From an uncultured Pelagibacteraceae bacterium (GTDB taxonomy: Bacteria > Pseudomonadota > Alphaproteobacteria > Pelagibacterales > Pelagibacteraceae): DNA of 64,000 bases. Shown piece after piece: positions 53,600-63,081 of this stretch (position 1 is its first letter; each line of letters starts with the position of its first letter). The DNA lies in contig CACKXQ010000005.1 of the NCBI GenBank assembly GCA_902604245.1, positions 1-64,000 on the forward strand, in the 5' to 3' direction. A model generated the notes under the pieces. It was not told the origin of the DNA. It saw nothing but the letters and a program-made list of their open reading frames with translations, and searched no databases. The position numbers were made by a program, and so were the translations under genes.

Positions 53600-54709
53600 C
53601 TAAATGAAAGGTAAATCACAAACTTTTCCATCAAAATCAGAGCCATTTATATTGATTTTAAAGGATTTCGAACTCTCAAAGTGTGGTTTGTTAATCATTG
53701 CAATCCCAATGACTTGTTTAAAAGTTGGATTGTAACAACCAGACCTTAATTCTCCAATTACATTATTATCTTCATCTACTAGATCCATTGAGCCATTAAC
53801 ACTTATTTCCTTGGCATCAATTTTTACTCCCATAAGTTTTTTTTTAATTCCTTCAGCTTTAATTTTTTTTAGTTTTTCTTTACCTAAGAAATCAGCATCA
53901 CTATCTATATTTACATACTTATCAAAACCACACTCATATGGATTATCTCCATTATCCATATCGTTACCATGAGAAAGTAAACCACTCTCTATACGTTCGA
54001 TAAGGTTTGGTCCACCTGGTCTAATATTGAATTCCTTTCCAATTTCAAAAAGATGATCGTATAGTTTTAAACCTGACTCGTTGTGTTCCATATAAATTTC
54101 ATAGCCGCCTTGTTTAGACCATCCAGACTTTGCAATAAGATGTTTATCTCCACCAAATTCAAAATAATCAAAACCAAAAAATTTTAAATTTACAATTTTT
54201 TCTCCAAAAACTTTTTCCATTAATTGAAATGATTTTGGTCCTTGAACTGCCATTATATCAACATCAGGTTCAGAAATTTTTACATCAAATTTGTTTCCAA
54301 TCGCTAATCCTTTGGCAAATAGAATTACATCTGAGTCAGCTAAAGAGACCCACCACCTATTTTCATTTAATCTTAGAACCACAGGATCATTAATTAAACC
54401 TGCATTATCATCAATGATTGGGCAGTAATAACATCTTCCATCTTTGGATTTTGATAAATCTCTGCAAGTCATCAATTGAACCAATTTTGCTGAGTCTTTA
54501 CCAGAAATTTCAACTTGTCTTTCAGCAGCAACATCCCAAATCTGAACATGCTCTTTCAAGTGATGATAAGCATCTTCTACAGAACCAAATGCTGCTGGCA
54601 GCAACATATGATTATATATAGTATAAGCAGTTACACCTTGTTTTTCAATTCTAGAGGTGTACGGTGTACCTCTAAGCCTTCTTGATTTTGCTATTAAAAA
54701 AGTTTTCAT
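53600..54709 (-). CDS. dmdA: dimethylsulfoniopropionate demethylase
   Basis: DmdA moves a methyl group from DMSP to tetrahydrofolate, giving 3-methylmercaptopropionate and 5-methyl-THF. The 369-residue protein has the glycine-cleavage T-protein (GcvT) fold but matches DmdA of Candidatus Pelagibacter ubique as I recall it: [57 protein letters not shown], and a C-terminus ending VCDLPFI (landmarks only). Adjacent dmdB and dmdC make the identity firm over GcvT. A 51-base gap separates it from dmdB. Confidence 0.95.
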   Translation of the reverse strand: MKTFLIAKSRRLRGTPYTSRIEKQGVTAYTIYNHMLLPAAFGSVEDAYHHLKEHVQIWDVAAERQVEISGKDSAKLVQLMTCRDLSKSKDGRCYYCPIIDDNAGLINDPVVLRLNENRWWVSLADSDVILFAKGLAIGNKFDVKISEPDVDIMAVQGPKSFQLMEKVFGEKIVNLKFFGFDYFEFGGDKHLIAKSGWSKQGGYEIYMEHNESGLKLYDHLFEIGKEFNIRPGGPNLIERIESGLLSHGNDMDNGDNPYECGFDKYVNIDSDADFLGKEKLKKIKAEGIKKKLMGVKIDAKEISVNGSMDLVDEDNNVIGELRSGCYNPTFKQVIGIAMINKPHFESSKSFKININGSDFDGKVCDLPFI

Positions 54710-54760
54710 TTTTTTTTGAGCATTACTGCCATCTTATTTGATTTTTGTAAAGAAACTATA

Positions 54761-56389
54761 TTAGTTTAATTCCTTAGCTTGTTTTCTCAGTTCAAACTTT
54801 TGAATCTTTCCAGTGGATGTCTTTGGTAGTGGAGTAAACACAACCTTCTTAGGAAGTTTAAATCCAGCAAGAGTTTCTCGACAAAATTTAATAATTTCTT
54901 CCTCTGAGCTTGATTTTCCTTCGATTAATTCAACAAAAGCACAAGGTGTTTCACCCCATTTTTCATCTGGTTTTGCTACAACAGCTGCCAGTGATACAGC
55001 AGGATGTTTTGAGATCGTATTTTCTATCTCAATAGATGAAATATTTTCTCCTCCTGAAATTATAATATCTTTTGATCGGTCTTGTATTTTTATGTAACCA
55101 CTTGGATGAGTTACAGCTAAGTCGCCAGAATGAAACCATCCTCTATCCATTGATTTTTCTGTCGCTTCTTTATCTTTAAAATAACCCTTCATCACTACAT
55201 TTCCTCTAATCATAATTTCACCCATTGTTTTTCCATCATGAGGAACAGGTTTCATGGTTTCAGGATCCATCACAATAACGCCTTCCGTATTAGGATACCT
55301 TACACCTTGTCTTGCTCTTATTTCGTTTTGATTATTTTGATCTAATTCATCCCATTCTTGATTCCATGCACACTGCAAAATATGACCATAGGTTTCCGTT
55401 AGACCATATACATGCATTACTTCAAAGCCTAACTTTTGCATTTTTTCGAAAATTATACTTGGAGGAGGGGCACCTGCTGTTAATACATACACTTTTCTTT
55501 TTAACTCTTTTTGCTGATCTTGAGGTGCATTAGCTAACATGTTTAAAACTATTGGTGCTCCACCAAAATGAGTAACTTCATATTTATCAATTAATTCAAA
55601 TATTTTTTTTACATCAATATTTCTTAGACAAATTACTCGACCATGTATCATTGACATTGTCCAAGGATAGCACCAGCCATTACAATGAAACATTGGTACT
55701 GTGTACAGAAAATTTAATTGATTAGGCATGTTCCATGCAACTGCACTGCCTGTTGCCATTAAGTATGATCCTCTATGATGATAAACAACTCCTTTTGGAT
55801 TGCCAGTTGTTCCAGAAGTATAACCTAATGCTATAGCTTGCCACTCATCTTTTGGCATTTTCCATTTAAAATTTTCATCTCCAGAATTTAAAAACTCTTC
55901 ATATTCCAAAGATCCAATATTTTTAGAATCGGTTAAGTTTGCATCTTTATCATTTATATCAATTATAGTAATTTTTGAGTTAACTTCCTCTAAGGCTTTT
56001 TTTACTACATCATGAAATTGTCTATCTACAATTAGAACCTTTGCTTCACTGTGATTTAAAATGTAACTAATCGTTTTTGAGTCTAGTCTTGTATTAATAG
56101 CATTAATAACTGCTCCGACCATAGGTATTGAGTAATGTGCTTCGAATATTTCAGGTGTGTTAAAAGCCAAAACAGATACCGTATCACCTGATTTAATACC
56201 TAATTTATCTAATGCACTAGCAAACTTAATACATCTTTTATAAACTTCGCTCCAAGTGTATTTCCTACTTTCATAAACTACTGCTTCGTAGTTTGGGTAA
56301 ATATCTTTTGCTCTTTCTAGAAATGATAAAGGCGTTAATGGAACATAATTGGCATCGTTTTTATCCAAATTTGTTTCATAAGGGTTCAT
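54761..56389 (-). CDS. dmdB: 3-methylmercaptopropionyl-CoA ligase
   Basis: Acyl-adenylate-forming ligase of 542 residues with the AMP-binding loop YTSGTTGNPKGVVYHHRG, the YGLTETYG motif, GWFHSGDLAV and the C-terminal catalytic lysine in PKTSTGKIQK. In this position it activates methylmercaptopropionate to its CoA thioester. By sequence alone other medium/short-chain acids would be possible; the dmdC-dmdB-dmdA order settles the likely substrate. Confidence 0.88.
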   Translation of the reverse strand: MNPYETNLDKNDANYVPLTPLSFLERAKDIYPNYEAVVYESRKYTWSEVYKRCIKFASALDKLGIKSGDTVSVLAFNTPEIFEAHYSIPMVGAVINAINTRLDSKTISYILNHSEAKVLIVDRQFHDVVKKALEEVNSKITIIDINDKDANLTDSKNIGSLEYEEFLNSGDENFKWKMPKDEWQAIALGYTSGTTGNPKGVVYHHRGSYLMATGSAVAWNMPNQLNFLYTVPMFHCNGWCYPWTMSMIHGRVICLRNIDVKKIFELIDKYEVTHFGGAPIVLNMLANAPQDQQKELKRKVYVLTAGAPPPSIIFEKMQKLGFEVMHVYGLTETYGHILQCAWNQEWDELDQNNQNEIRARQGVRYPNTEGVIVMDPETMKPVPHDGKTMGEIMIRGNVVMKGYFKDKEATEKSMDRGWFHSGDLAVTHPSGYIKIQDRSKDIIISGGENISSIEIENTISKHPAVSLAAVVAKPDEKWGETPCAFVELIEGKSSSEEEIIKFCRETLAGFKLPKKVVFTPLPKTSTGKIQKFELRKQAKELN

Positions 56390-56390
56390 T

Positions 56391-58154
56391 CTAATTAAAT
56401 TTGTAATTCATAATGTAATTACTTCCAGTAGTTGCAGTAATATAACTACTTTCTATCCTAGGAAGTACTCTATTAAAGAAAAAGTTTGCAGTTTGGATTT
56501 TATCCTCATAAAAATCTTTATTGCTCTCATATTCTTTAAAGGAAACTTCTAGAACTTTTAACCAAGCATGCCCCGTTGCAACTAAACCAAGAACTTTTAA
56601 ATAGTCATTACATGCTCCACTTGCATCTTCTGGAGAATTTTTTATTTTTTCTTTCATCCAATCAGTAAATTTTGACAAAATATCAAGATGATAGTTAAGT
56701 TGTTTTACAAAAGGCTCAGTTTTTTTGTCAGTAATTTTAATCTCGTCCTTAACTAAATTTAGATAGTTTTCAATAATATCACCATTTTTATTGATTAATT
56801 TTCTGAAGACCAAGTCAGCAGCCTGAACTGAATTTGTTCCCTCATAGATAGGTGTAATTCTATTGTCTCTGTAGAATTGTTCAATACCTTGATCTTTAGT
56901 AAATCCATATCCTCCATGAATTTGCATTGCTTCACTTGTTATTTCCATTGCATTGTCCGTGAAAAGCGATTTAACAACTGGTGTCATTAATGATACAAGA
57001 TCTGAAGCTTCTTGTTTTATTTTTTCATCAGAATGATTTAAGCTAACTTCAATTTGTTGAGACAGCCAGAAACTCAAGGCTCTTTGTCCCTCTATCATAG
57101 ACTTCATACTCAAAAGTGACCGTCTAATATCAACATGATCAATAATAAAATCTGCACCATTATTTGATTTTGAATTAAATGCCTTACCTTGTTTTCTTTC
57201 TTTGGCGTAAGTAAGGGAATTTTGGTATGCAATTTCAGAAATACCTAACCCTTGTATCCCAACAATAATTCTCTCCAAATTCATCATTGTGAACATAGAG
57301 TTAAGGCCTTTGTTTTTTGGTCCAATCATATAACCAACAGCATCATCGAAATTTAATACACATGTTGCAGATCCCTTAATTCCCATTTTGTTTTCTATTG
57401 ATCCTGTTGAAACTCCGTTTCTTGGCCCAACTGATCCATCTTTATTTAAAATGAATTTTGGAACTAAAAATAAACTGATACCTTTTGTTCCTGCTGGTGA
57501 GTCTGTTGATCGAGCTAATACTAAATGAATAATATTTTCTGTTAAATCTTGATCGCCGGAAGTAATAAAAATTTTTTGACCGCTAATTTTGAAAGTTCCA
57601 TCATTTTGATCTACTGCTTTAGTTTTTAGAAGACCTAAGTCTGTTCCGCATACTGGTTCTGTTAAACACATTGTGCCGCTCCATTTACCCTCAACCATTT
57701 TAGGTAAATAAGTATTTTTTATTTCATCATCAGCGTGCCTTAACAAACAGTTATATGCTCCTATAGTCAATTCACTGTAAAGTTTAAAAGATAAACTTGC
57801 AGATGATAACATCTCATCAAAGAAAGTGCTTACTGTTTTAGGCATTCCTTGACCACCATATTTCGGATCACAAGATAAAGAAATCCATCCATCTTCTATA
57901 AATTTTTGATAAGCTTCCTTATATCCTGGAGGTGTTCTAACCACACCATTTTCTAAAACAGCTGGTGTTTCATCTCCACTTTTTGCAAGAGGTAGGATTA
58001 AGTTTTGAGTAATTTTTGCTGCTTCGTCTAAAATATCTTTAACCAATTCTGTATTAACTTCTTTATATTTCTCAATTTCATTATATTTTTTATTGTTCCT
58101 CAATTTATCAAAGAGAAACATCATATCATCTACAGGTGCATTATAAGTTGTCAT
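56391..58154 (-). CDS. dmdC: 3-methylmercaptopropionyl-CoA dehydrogenase
   Basis: Flavin-dependent acyl-CoA dehydrogenase of the long DmdC type (587 residues). FAD/substrate motif MCLTEPVCGTDLG, KIFITSGDQD, the C-terminal IHGGYGFTKDQGIEQFYRD and the catalytic-glutamate segment IYEGTNSVQ. An extra C-terminal domain of about 130 residues is typical of DmdC. It forms methylthioacryloyl-CoA; the following hydratase (DmdD or AcuH) is not in this window. Confidence 0.88.
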   Translation of the reverse strand: MTTYNAPVDDMMFLFDKLRNNKKYNEIEKYKEVNTELVKDILDEAAKITQNLILPLAKSGDETPAVLENGVVRTPPGYKEAYQKFIEDGWISLSCDPKYGGQGMPKTVSTFFDEMLSSASLSFKLYSELTIGAYNCLLRHADDEIKNTYLPKMVEGKWSGTMCLTEPVCGTDLGLLKTKAVDQNDGTFKISGQKIFITSGDQDLTENIIHLVLARSTDSPAGTKGISLFLVPKFILNKDGSVGPRNGVSTGSIENKMGIKGSATCVLNFDDAVGYMIGPKNKGLNSMFTMMNLERIIVGIQGLGISEIAYQNSLTYAKERKQGKAFNSKSNNGADFIIDHVDIRRSLLSMKSMIEGQRALSFWLSQQIEVSLNHSDEKIKQEASDLVSLMTPVVKSLFTDNAMEITSEAMQIHGGYGFTKDQGIEQFYRDNRITPIYEGTNSVQAADLVFRKLINKNGDIIENYLNLVKDEIKITDKKTEPFVKQLNYHLDILSKFTDWMKEKIKNSPEDASGACNDYLKVLGLVATGHAWLKVLEVSFKEYESNKDFYEDKIQTANFFFNRVLPRIESSYITATTGSNYIMNYKFN

Positions 58155-58180
58155 AGATATACTTTAGAATAAATGTTTAA

Positions 58181-59287
58181 TTATTGCAATTTTGAAATTA
58201 TCGCATCTCCCATTACTGATGTTGATACTTCTTTCATTCCCTTAGAAATAATATCTTTAGTTCTAAGACCCTCATCAAGCACACCTTGAACAGCTTTTTC
58301 TAAACTATCTGCCTCTTTATCTAGGTCTAAAGAATATCTTAAAGCCATTGCAAAACTCAGTATTGTTGCTATTGGATTAGCAATACCTTGACCTGCTATA
58401 TCGGGCGCTGATCCATGAACTGGCTCATATAAAGATCTCATATTACCATTTTTATCTTTGGCTCCAAGGGACGCAGATGGCAAAAGCCCTAGAGAACCAG
58501 TCAACATTGCAGCTTCATCTGATAACATGTCACCAAAAAGATTATCTGTTACGATGACATCAAATTGTTTGGGATTTCTAACTAACTGCATTGCACAATT
58601 ATCTGCTAGCATATGATTTAATTCTACGTCACTGTATTCTTTTTCATGAATTGCTTGAACTTCTTCTTTCCATAATTGACCTGCCTCCATGACATTCGAC
58701 TTTTCACAAGAGGTGACTTTATTATTTCTTTTTCTAGCTAGATCGAATGCAACTCGAGCTACTCTCTCAATTTCACTAGTAGTATAGACATGAGTATTAA
58801 TTCCTTTTCTTTCACCATTGTCTATTGGTTTTATCCCTCTAGGTTCACCAAAATAAATCCCGCCCGTTAATTCTCTAACAAAAAGTATATCTAAATTAGA
58901 AACAAATTCAGGCTTTAAACTTGAGGCATCAACAAGTTGTTTGAAACAAATTGCAGGTCTCAAATTTGCAAATAATTTTAATTCTTTTCTTAATTTTAAT
59001 AGAGCTCTCTCTGGTCTTTTTGAAAAATCAATATTATCCCATTTTGGTCCACCAACTGCACCTAATATTACTGCAGCGCTTTCTTGTGACTTGTAAAAAG
59101 CTTCATCAGTTATTGGAGTTCCATGTTTATCATAAGCAGCACCTCCAACCAAATCTTGGTCAATTTCAAAATCCAAGGATTTATTTGAGTTAAACCATTC
59201 AATTATTTTTTTGACTTCAGCAATTACCTCAGGTCCTATACCATCCCCTGGTAATAATAAAATTTTTCTTTTTTTAATTTTAATCAT
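58181..59287 (-). CDS. leuB: 3-isopropylmalate dehydrogenase
   Basis: LeuB of 368 residues, NAD-dependent decarboxylating dehydrogenase of leucine synthesis. Motifs [28 protein letters not shown] and the metal/substrate site [17 protein letters not shown], with NAD-site [14 protein letters not shown]. It overlaps leuD by 8 bases. Confidence 0.97.
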   Translation of the reverse strand: MIKIKKRKILLLPGDGIGPEVIAEVKKIIEWFNSNKSLDFEIDQDLVGGAAYDKHGTPITDEAFYKSQESAAVILGAVGGPKWDNIDFSKRPERALLKLRKELKLFANLRPAICFKQLVDASSLKPEFVSNLDILFVRELTGGIYFGEPRGIKPIDNGERKGINTHVYTTSEIERVARVAFDLARKRNNKVTSCEKSNVMEAGQLWKEEVQAIHEKEYSDVELNHMLADNCAMQLVRNPKQFDVIVTDNLFGDMLSDEAAMLTGSLGLLPSASLGAKDKNGNMRSLYEPVHGSAPDIAGQGIANPIATILSFAMALRYSLDLDKEADSLEKAVQGVLDEGLRTKDIISKGMKEVSTSVMGDAIISKLQ

Positions 59288-59885
59288 TAAATATCCAAGG
59301 TTTTACTTCCTTAATTTTATTTTCGTATGAAACTATTTTTTCAGATTTTTCTAGAGATAACGCAATGTCATCTAATCCCTCAATTAGACATTTTTTCTTA
59401 AATTGATCTATTTCAAATTTAATTTCTTTATTACCAAAACTTATTGTTTGCTCAGGTAAATTTACAGAGATTTCCTCTTTTCTATTTGAGTACTCTGAAA
59501 TTTCTTTGATTTGATCCTCTGAAATTGTAATTGGAAGAATCCCGTTTTTAAAACAGTTATTATAAAATATATCTGCATAACTTGAACTAATTACACAAGT
59601 TATTCCAAAATCCATTAAAGCCCAAGGAGCATGTTCTCTAGAAGAGCCACATCCAAAATTCTTTCCTGCAATTAAAATTTTAGAATTATTATATGGACTA
59701 TTATTTAAAATAAAGTCATCTATCTCTTTACCACTTTGGTCATATCTCATTTCAAAAAATAAATTTTTTCCTAGTCCAGTTCTTTTTATAGTTTTTAAAA
59801 ACTGTTTAGGAATTATCATGTCTGTATCTATATTGACGATAGGTAGATAAGCTGGAATACTTTTTATTGATATAAATTTATTCAT
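59280..59885 (-). CDS. leuD: 3-isopropylmalate dehydratase small subunit
   Basis: LeuD of 201 residues with [17 protein letters not shown] near the N-terminus and the swivel-domain signature [17 protein letters not shown]. It completes the leucine-pathway isomerase with LeuC and abuts it. Confidence 0.97.
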   Translation of the reverse strand: MNKFISIKSIPAYLPIVNIDTDMIIPKQFLKTIKRTGLGKNLFFEMRYDQSGKEIDDFILNNSPYNNSKILIAGKNFGCGSSREHAPWALMDFGITCVISSSYADIFYNNCFKNGILPITISEDQIKEISEYSNRKEEISVNLPEQTISFGNKEIKFEIDQFKKKCLIEGLDDIALSLEKSEKIVSYENKIKEVKPWIFND

Positions 59886-61289
59886 TTAATTTTGGTATTT
59901 TCTAACATCATCTAAGTTTCCAGAAATTGCTGCTGCTGCAGCCATTGCTGGACTAACTAAATGTGTTCTACCACCTCTTCCCTGTCTACCCTCAAAATTT
60001 CTATTAGAGGTAGATGCACATCTTTCTTCAGGCTTAAGCTTGTCCGCATTCATTGCTAGACACATTGAACAGCCAGGCTCTCTCCATTCAAAGCCTGATT
60101 GTAAAAATATTTTATCTAGACCCTCTTGCTCAGCTTGTTCTTTAACTAAACCAGAACCTGGAACAATCATTGCATGTACATGTGATGCAACTTTTTTATC
60201 TTTTAATATTTTAGCTGCCTCTCTTATATCTTCTATTCTCCCGTTAGTGCAGCTTCCTATAAAAACTTTATCAATCTTAATATCTTGAATGTTCGTATTT
60301 GGTTTTAATCCCATATAATTTAATGACCTATTAATTGAATTTTTTCTGTCTGGATCAGTTTCGCTTTCAGGATTGGGAACTTTACCGTCTATTTCAACTA
60401 CATCCTGAGGTGACGTTCCCCACGTTACCATTGGTTTAATTTGAGATCCATCTAAAGTTAATTCTTTATCAAAATTTGCATCCTTATCAGATTTTAATGT
60501 ATGCCAATATTCTAAAGCTTTATCCCAGTTTTCTCCTTTTGGTGACATTGGTTTACCTTTTAAATATTGGAAAATCTTTTCATCTGGTTGAATTAGTCCT
60601 GCTCTTGCCCCACCTTCAATCGTCATGTTGCAAATCGTCATTCTTTGTTCAACACTTAAATTAGATATAAGGTTACCAGCATACTCAATCACATAACCAG
60701 TACCACCAGCTGTTCCTATTTTTCCAATTATCTGTAAGATGACATCTTTTGATGTTACACCAATAGGTAATGAACCATTTACGCTAATTCTAAAGTTTTT
60801 AGATTTTTTTTGAACTAAAGTTTGTGTTGCTAAAACGTGTTCTACTTCAGAAGTTCCAATACCAAAAGCTAAAGCTCCAAATGCTCCATGAGTTGCGGTA
60901 TGACTATCACCACAAACAATAATATTTCCAGGCTGTGTAAAACCTTGTTCAGGTCCTATGATATGGACAATACCTTGTCTTTTATCATCCATACCAAATA
61001 TCTCGACACCAAATTCCTTACAGTTTTTGTTCAAAGTTTCAACTTGAATTCTCGAATCTTCATCTGCAATACCTTTTGACCTATCAGTTGTTGGAACATT
61101 ATGATCTGCAACTGCAAGAGTTAATTTAGGATGTCTTACTTTTCTATTTGAATTTCTTAAGCCTTCAAATGCTTGAGGGCTTGTAACTTCATGAATTAAA
61201 TGTCTATCTACAAACAAAAGTGATGTACCATCTGGTTGCTCATCAACAAGATGTTCTTTCCAAATTTTATCGTAAGTTGTAAAAGGCAT
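59886..61289 (-). CDS. leuC: 3-isopropylmalate dehydratase large subunit
   Basis: Aconitase-family LeuC of 467 residues. The [4Fe-4S] ligands are seen in [13 protein letters not shown] and [10 protein letters not shown], and [21 protein letters not shown] is conserved. Located 11 bases after rplS, the common alphaproteobacterial order. Confidence 0.97.
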   Translation of the reverse strand: MPFTTYDKIWKEHLVDEQPDGTSLLFVDRHLIHEVTSPQAFEGLRNSNRKVRHPKLTLAVADHNVPTTDRSKGIADEDSRIQVETLNKNCKEFGVEIFGMDDKRQGIVHIIGPEQGFTQPGNIIVCGDSHTATHGAFGALAFGIGTSEVEHVLATQTLVQKKSKNFRISVNGSLPIGVTSKDVILQIIGKIGTAGGTGYVIEYAGNLISNLSVEQRMTICNMTIEGGARAGLIQPDEKIFQYLKGKPMSPKGENWDKALEYWHTLKSDKDANFDKELTLDGSQIKPMVTWGTSPQDVVEIDGKVPNPESETDPDRKNSINRSLNYMGLKPNTNIQDIKIDKVFIGSCTNGRIEDIREAAKILKDKKVASHVHAMIVPGSGLVKEQAEQEGLDKIFLQSGFEWREPGCSMCLAMNADKLKPEERCASTSNRNFEGRQGRGGRTHLVSPAMAAAAAISGNLDDVRKYQN

Positions 61290-61300
61290 TAAGAAAAAAA

Positions 61301-61924
61301 TTATTTTTTCTGTTCTTGATTTTCTTTCGTTTCTTCTGTTTTTACAGGCTCTGCTTTAACTTCCTCTTTAGGAGCTTCTGCTTTAACTTCCTCTTTAGGA
61401 GCTTCTGCTTTAACTTCTTCTTTAGGAGCTTCTGCTTTAACTTCTTCTTTCGGAGCTTCTGCTTTAACTTCTTCTTTCGGAGCTTCTGTTTGAGGATCAG
61501 TTGATGGCATTACGTTTTCCTCAGTAACCTCATTAATCTTAGTTTCTAAATCAATACCAATCGTCTTCTTAATTTTTTCTGCTATTCTAGCAGATTTACC
61601 AGTTCTATCTCTTAGATAGTATAATTTTGCTCTTCTTACTTTTCCTGATCTTACAACTTTTATTGTATCTACAATGGGGCTATATAATGCAAAAGTTCTT
61701 TCTACTCCCTCGCCAAAAGAAATTTTTCTAACAGTAAAAGATGAATTGATGTCTTTACTCTTTTTTGCAATACATACACCTTCAAAATATTGAATTCTGT
61801 CTCTTTTCCCTTCTGTTATCCTAACCCCAACTTTAACGATGTCTCCAGGGAAAAAATCAGGATGTTTTCTCTCAGAAACAATCTTGTTTAAATTTGATCT
61901 GTTTATTTCTTCAATATTTTTCAT
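61301..61924 (-). CDS. rplS: 50S ribosomal protein bL19 with repeat tail
   Basis: The first 120 residues or so are normal bL19 ([60 protein letters not shown]). The protein then continues to 207 residues, with five copies of the nonapeptide APKEEVKAE at 148-192 and a Lys/Glu-rich end. The tail is acidic/basic low complexity, probably disordered. Related repeats close rpsP on the far side of trmD. Confidence 0.96.
   Translation of the reverse strand: MKNIEEINRSNLNKIVSERKHPDFFPGDIVKVGVRITEGKRDRIQYFEGVCIAKKSKDINSSFTVRKISFGEGVERTFALYSPIVDTIKVVRSGKVRRAKLYYLRDRTGKSARIAEKIKKTIGIDLETKINEVTEENVMPSTDPQTEAPKEEVKAEAPKEEVKAEAPKEEVKAEAPKEEVKAEAPKEEVKAEPVKTEETKENQEQKK
61349..61483 (-). repeat. five 27-base coding repeats in rplS
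   Basis: Five in-frame 27-base units each encode APKEEVKAE. Units differ only at a few third positions, for example TCCTCTTTA versus TCTTCTTTC on the plus strand, indicating recent expansion or homogenisation. They resemble the units in rpsP about 1.1 kb away. Confidence 0.95.
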
Positions 61925-61925
61925 T

Positions 61926-62609
61926 TTAATTTTTCTTATATTTTTGCCACAAATCTGGTCTTCGGTCGCGTGTTATAGCCTCAGATTGGGATAAACGCCA
62001 GTCTTTAATTTTGGCGTGATCACCTGAAATTAGCACATTTGGGACCTTTTTTTCCTCCCAAACTTGAGGTTTTGTGAATTGTGGATATTCAAGAAGGCCA
62101 TTTTCAAAACTCTCATCTCTTGTGGAATTAATATTACCTAGAATTCCTGGAATAAATCTTAGAATAGAGTCTGTTACAACAAAGGCTGCAACTTCACCCC
62201 CTGACAATATAAAGTCACCAATGCTAATCTCTTCAATACCTCTACTTTCTAGTATTCTCTCATCTACTCCTTCGAAATGACCACAAATTAAATTGATTGT
62301 TTTTTCATTTGAAAACTCTCTTGCAAGTTTAGAATTAAAAATTTTTCCTCTTGGACTTAAATAAAGGGTTTTTTCTTTAGCCTTGATATTTGCATCTAAT
62401 GAATTTGCCAAAACATCTGCTTTCATAATCATTCCATTCCCGCCACCATAAGGAGTGTCGTCAACAGTTTTATGTTTGTCAAAAGCATAATCTCTTATGT
62501 TTACTGTTTCTAAATCCCATTCTTTTCCTTTCGACTTTCCAAAAAGGCCTTTGCTCAAATAACCTGGGAAGTATTCAGGATACAACGTAAATACTCTAGA
62601 CAAAAACAT
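61926..62609 (-). CDS. trmD: tRNA (guanosine(37)-N1)-methyltransferase
   Basis: TrmD of 227 residues, SPOUT methyltransferase for m1G37, which prevents frameshifting. [28 protein letters not shown] and the knot [20 protein letters not shown] are all present. The frame is open further upstream to 62834, but that part is the rpsP repeat region read in another frame (Lys/Gln/Leu-only sequence). The ATG at 62609, beginning [16 protein letters not shown], is clearly the start and lies 4 bases after the rpsP stop. The rimM gene usually found between is absent. Confidence 0.97.
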   Translation of the reverse strand: MFLSRVFTLYPEYFPGYLSKGLFGKSKGKEWDLETVNIRDYAFDKHKTVDDTPYGGGNGMIMKADVLANSLDANIKAKEKTLYLSPRGKIFNSKLAREFSNEKTINLICGHFEGVDERILESRGIEEISIGDFILSGGEVAAFVVTDSILRFIPGILGNINSTRDESFENGLLEYPQFTKPQVWEEKKVPNVLISGDHAKIKDWRLSQSEAITRDRRPDLWQKYKKN

Positions 62610-62613
62610 TACT

Positions 62614-63069
62614 CTATTTAGCTTCTTCCTTTGGAGCTTCTGTTTTAGCTTCTTCCTTTGGAGCTTCTGTTTTAGCTTCTTCTTTTGGAGCCTCTGTCTT
62701 AGTCTCTTCTTTTGGTGCTTCTGTTTTAGGAGCATCTGCTTTAGCTTCGGCACCCTCTTCAGTTTTCTTTCTATCTTTTTTTGGAATTGCTTTTTGAGGA
62801 TTATTACCTTTTGCTGGCATAGGCATAATCTCATTTTCCCCTAATAATCTTGCAACTCTGGTTGTCGGTTGTGCCCCTTGTCCCAGCCAATACTTAACTC
62901 TCTCAACATCTAATCCCATTCTTTCTTTTTTTTCTCTTGGAATTAAAGGATTAAAAAAACCTAATTTTTCTATAAACCTTCCATCTCTTGGAAATCTACT
63001 ATCAGCAACCACTATCTTATAAACTGGTCTCTTCTTAGTTCCTCCCATTGATAAACGCATTTTTAACAT
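62614..63069 (-). CDS. rpsP: 30S ribosomal protein bS16 with repeat tail
   Basis: Residues 1 to about 80 are standard bS16 ([51 protein letters not shown]). A 70-residue Lys/Glu/Ala/Pro tail follows, ending in four TEAPKEE(T/A)K nonapeptides. Alphaproteobacterial bS16 often has a charged extension, but not usually a perfect repeat. It lies 12 bases after ffh. Confidence 0.96.
   Translation of the reverse strand: MLKMRLSMGGTKKRPVYKIVVADSRFPRDGRFIEKLGFFNPLIPREKKERMGLDVERVKYWLGQGAQPTTRVARLLGENEIMPMPAKGNNPQKAIPKKDRKKTEEGAEAKADAPKTEAPKEETKTEAPKEEAKTEAPKEEAKTEAPKEEAK
62617..62724 (-). repeat. four 27-base coding repeats in rpsP
   Basis: Four in-frame 27-base units encode TEAPKEETK once and TEAPKEEAK three times, running up to the stop codon. 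At DNA level they share most bases with the rplS units (by eye roughly 23 of 27), with the same period and frame. Confidence 0.93.
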
Positions 63070-63081
63070 TTGTTCTCCTAT

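Noticed and set aside
53600-54709. Aminomethyltransferase GcvT as an alternative call for DmdA
   Set aside because: The fold is shared, but the specific segments match DmdA and the gene is adjacent to dmdB and dmdC, with no gcvH or gcvP nearby.
54753-54767. Small inverted repeat AAACTA-TAT-TAGTTT at the dmdB stop as a terminator
   Set aside because: Six A/T-rich pairs with a 3-base loop and no T-run behind it; too weak to call.
61316-61504. Phe-rich repetitive open frame on the plus strand, and the repeat array seen as a possible CRISPR
   Set aside because: It is the antisense of the rplS nonapeptide repeats. Units are contiguous, in frame and have no spacers, so neither a gene nor a CRISPR array.
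62610-62834. 75-residue Lys/Gln/Leu-rich N-terminal extension of TrmD in the same open frame
   Set aside because: It is the rpsP repeat tail read in another frame; the 27-base period keeps the alternative frame open. TrmD proper starts at 62609.
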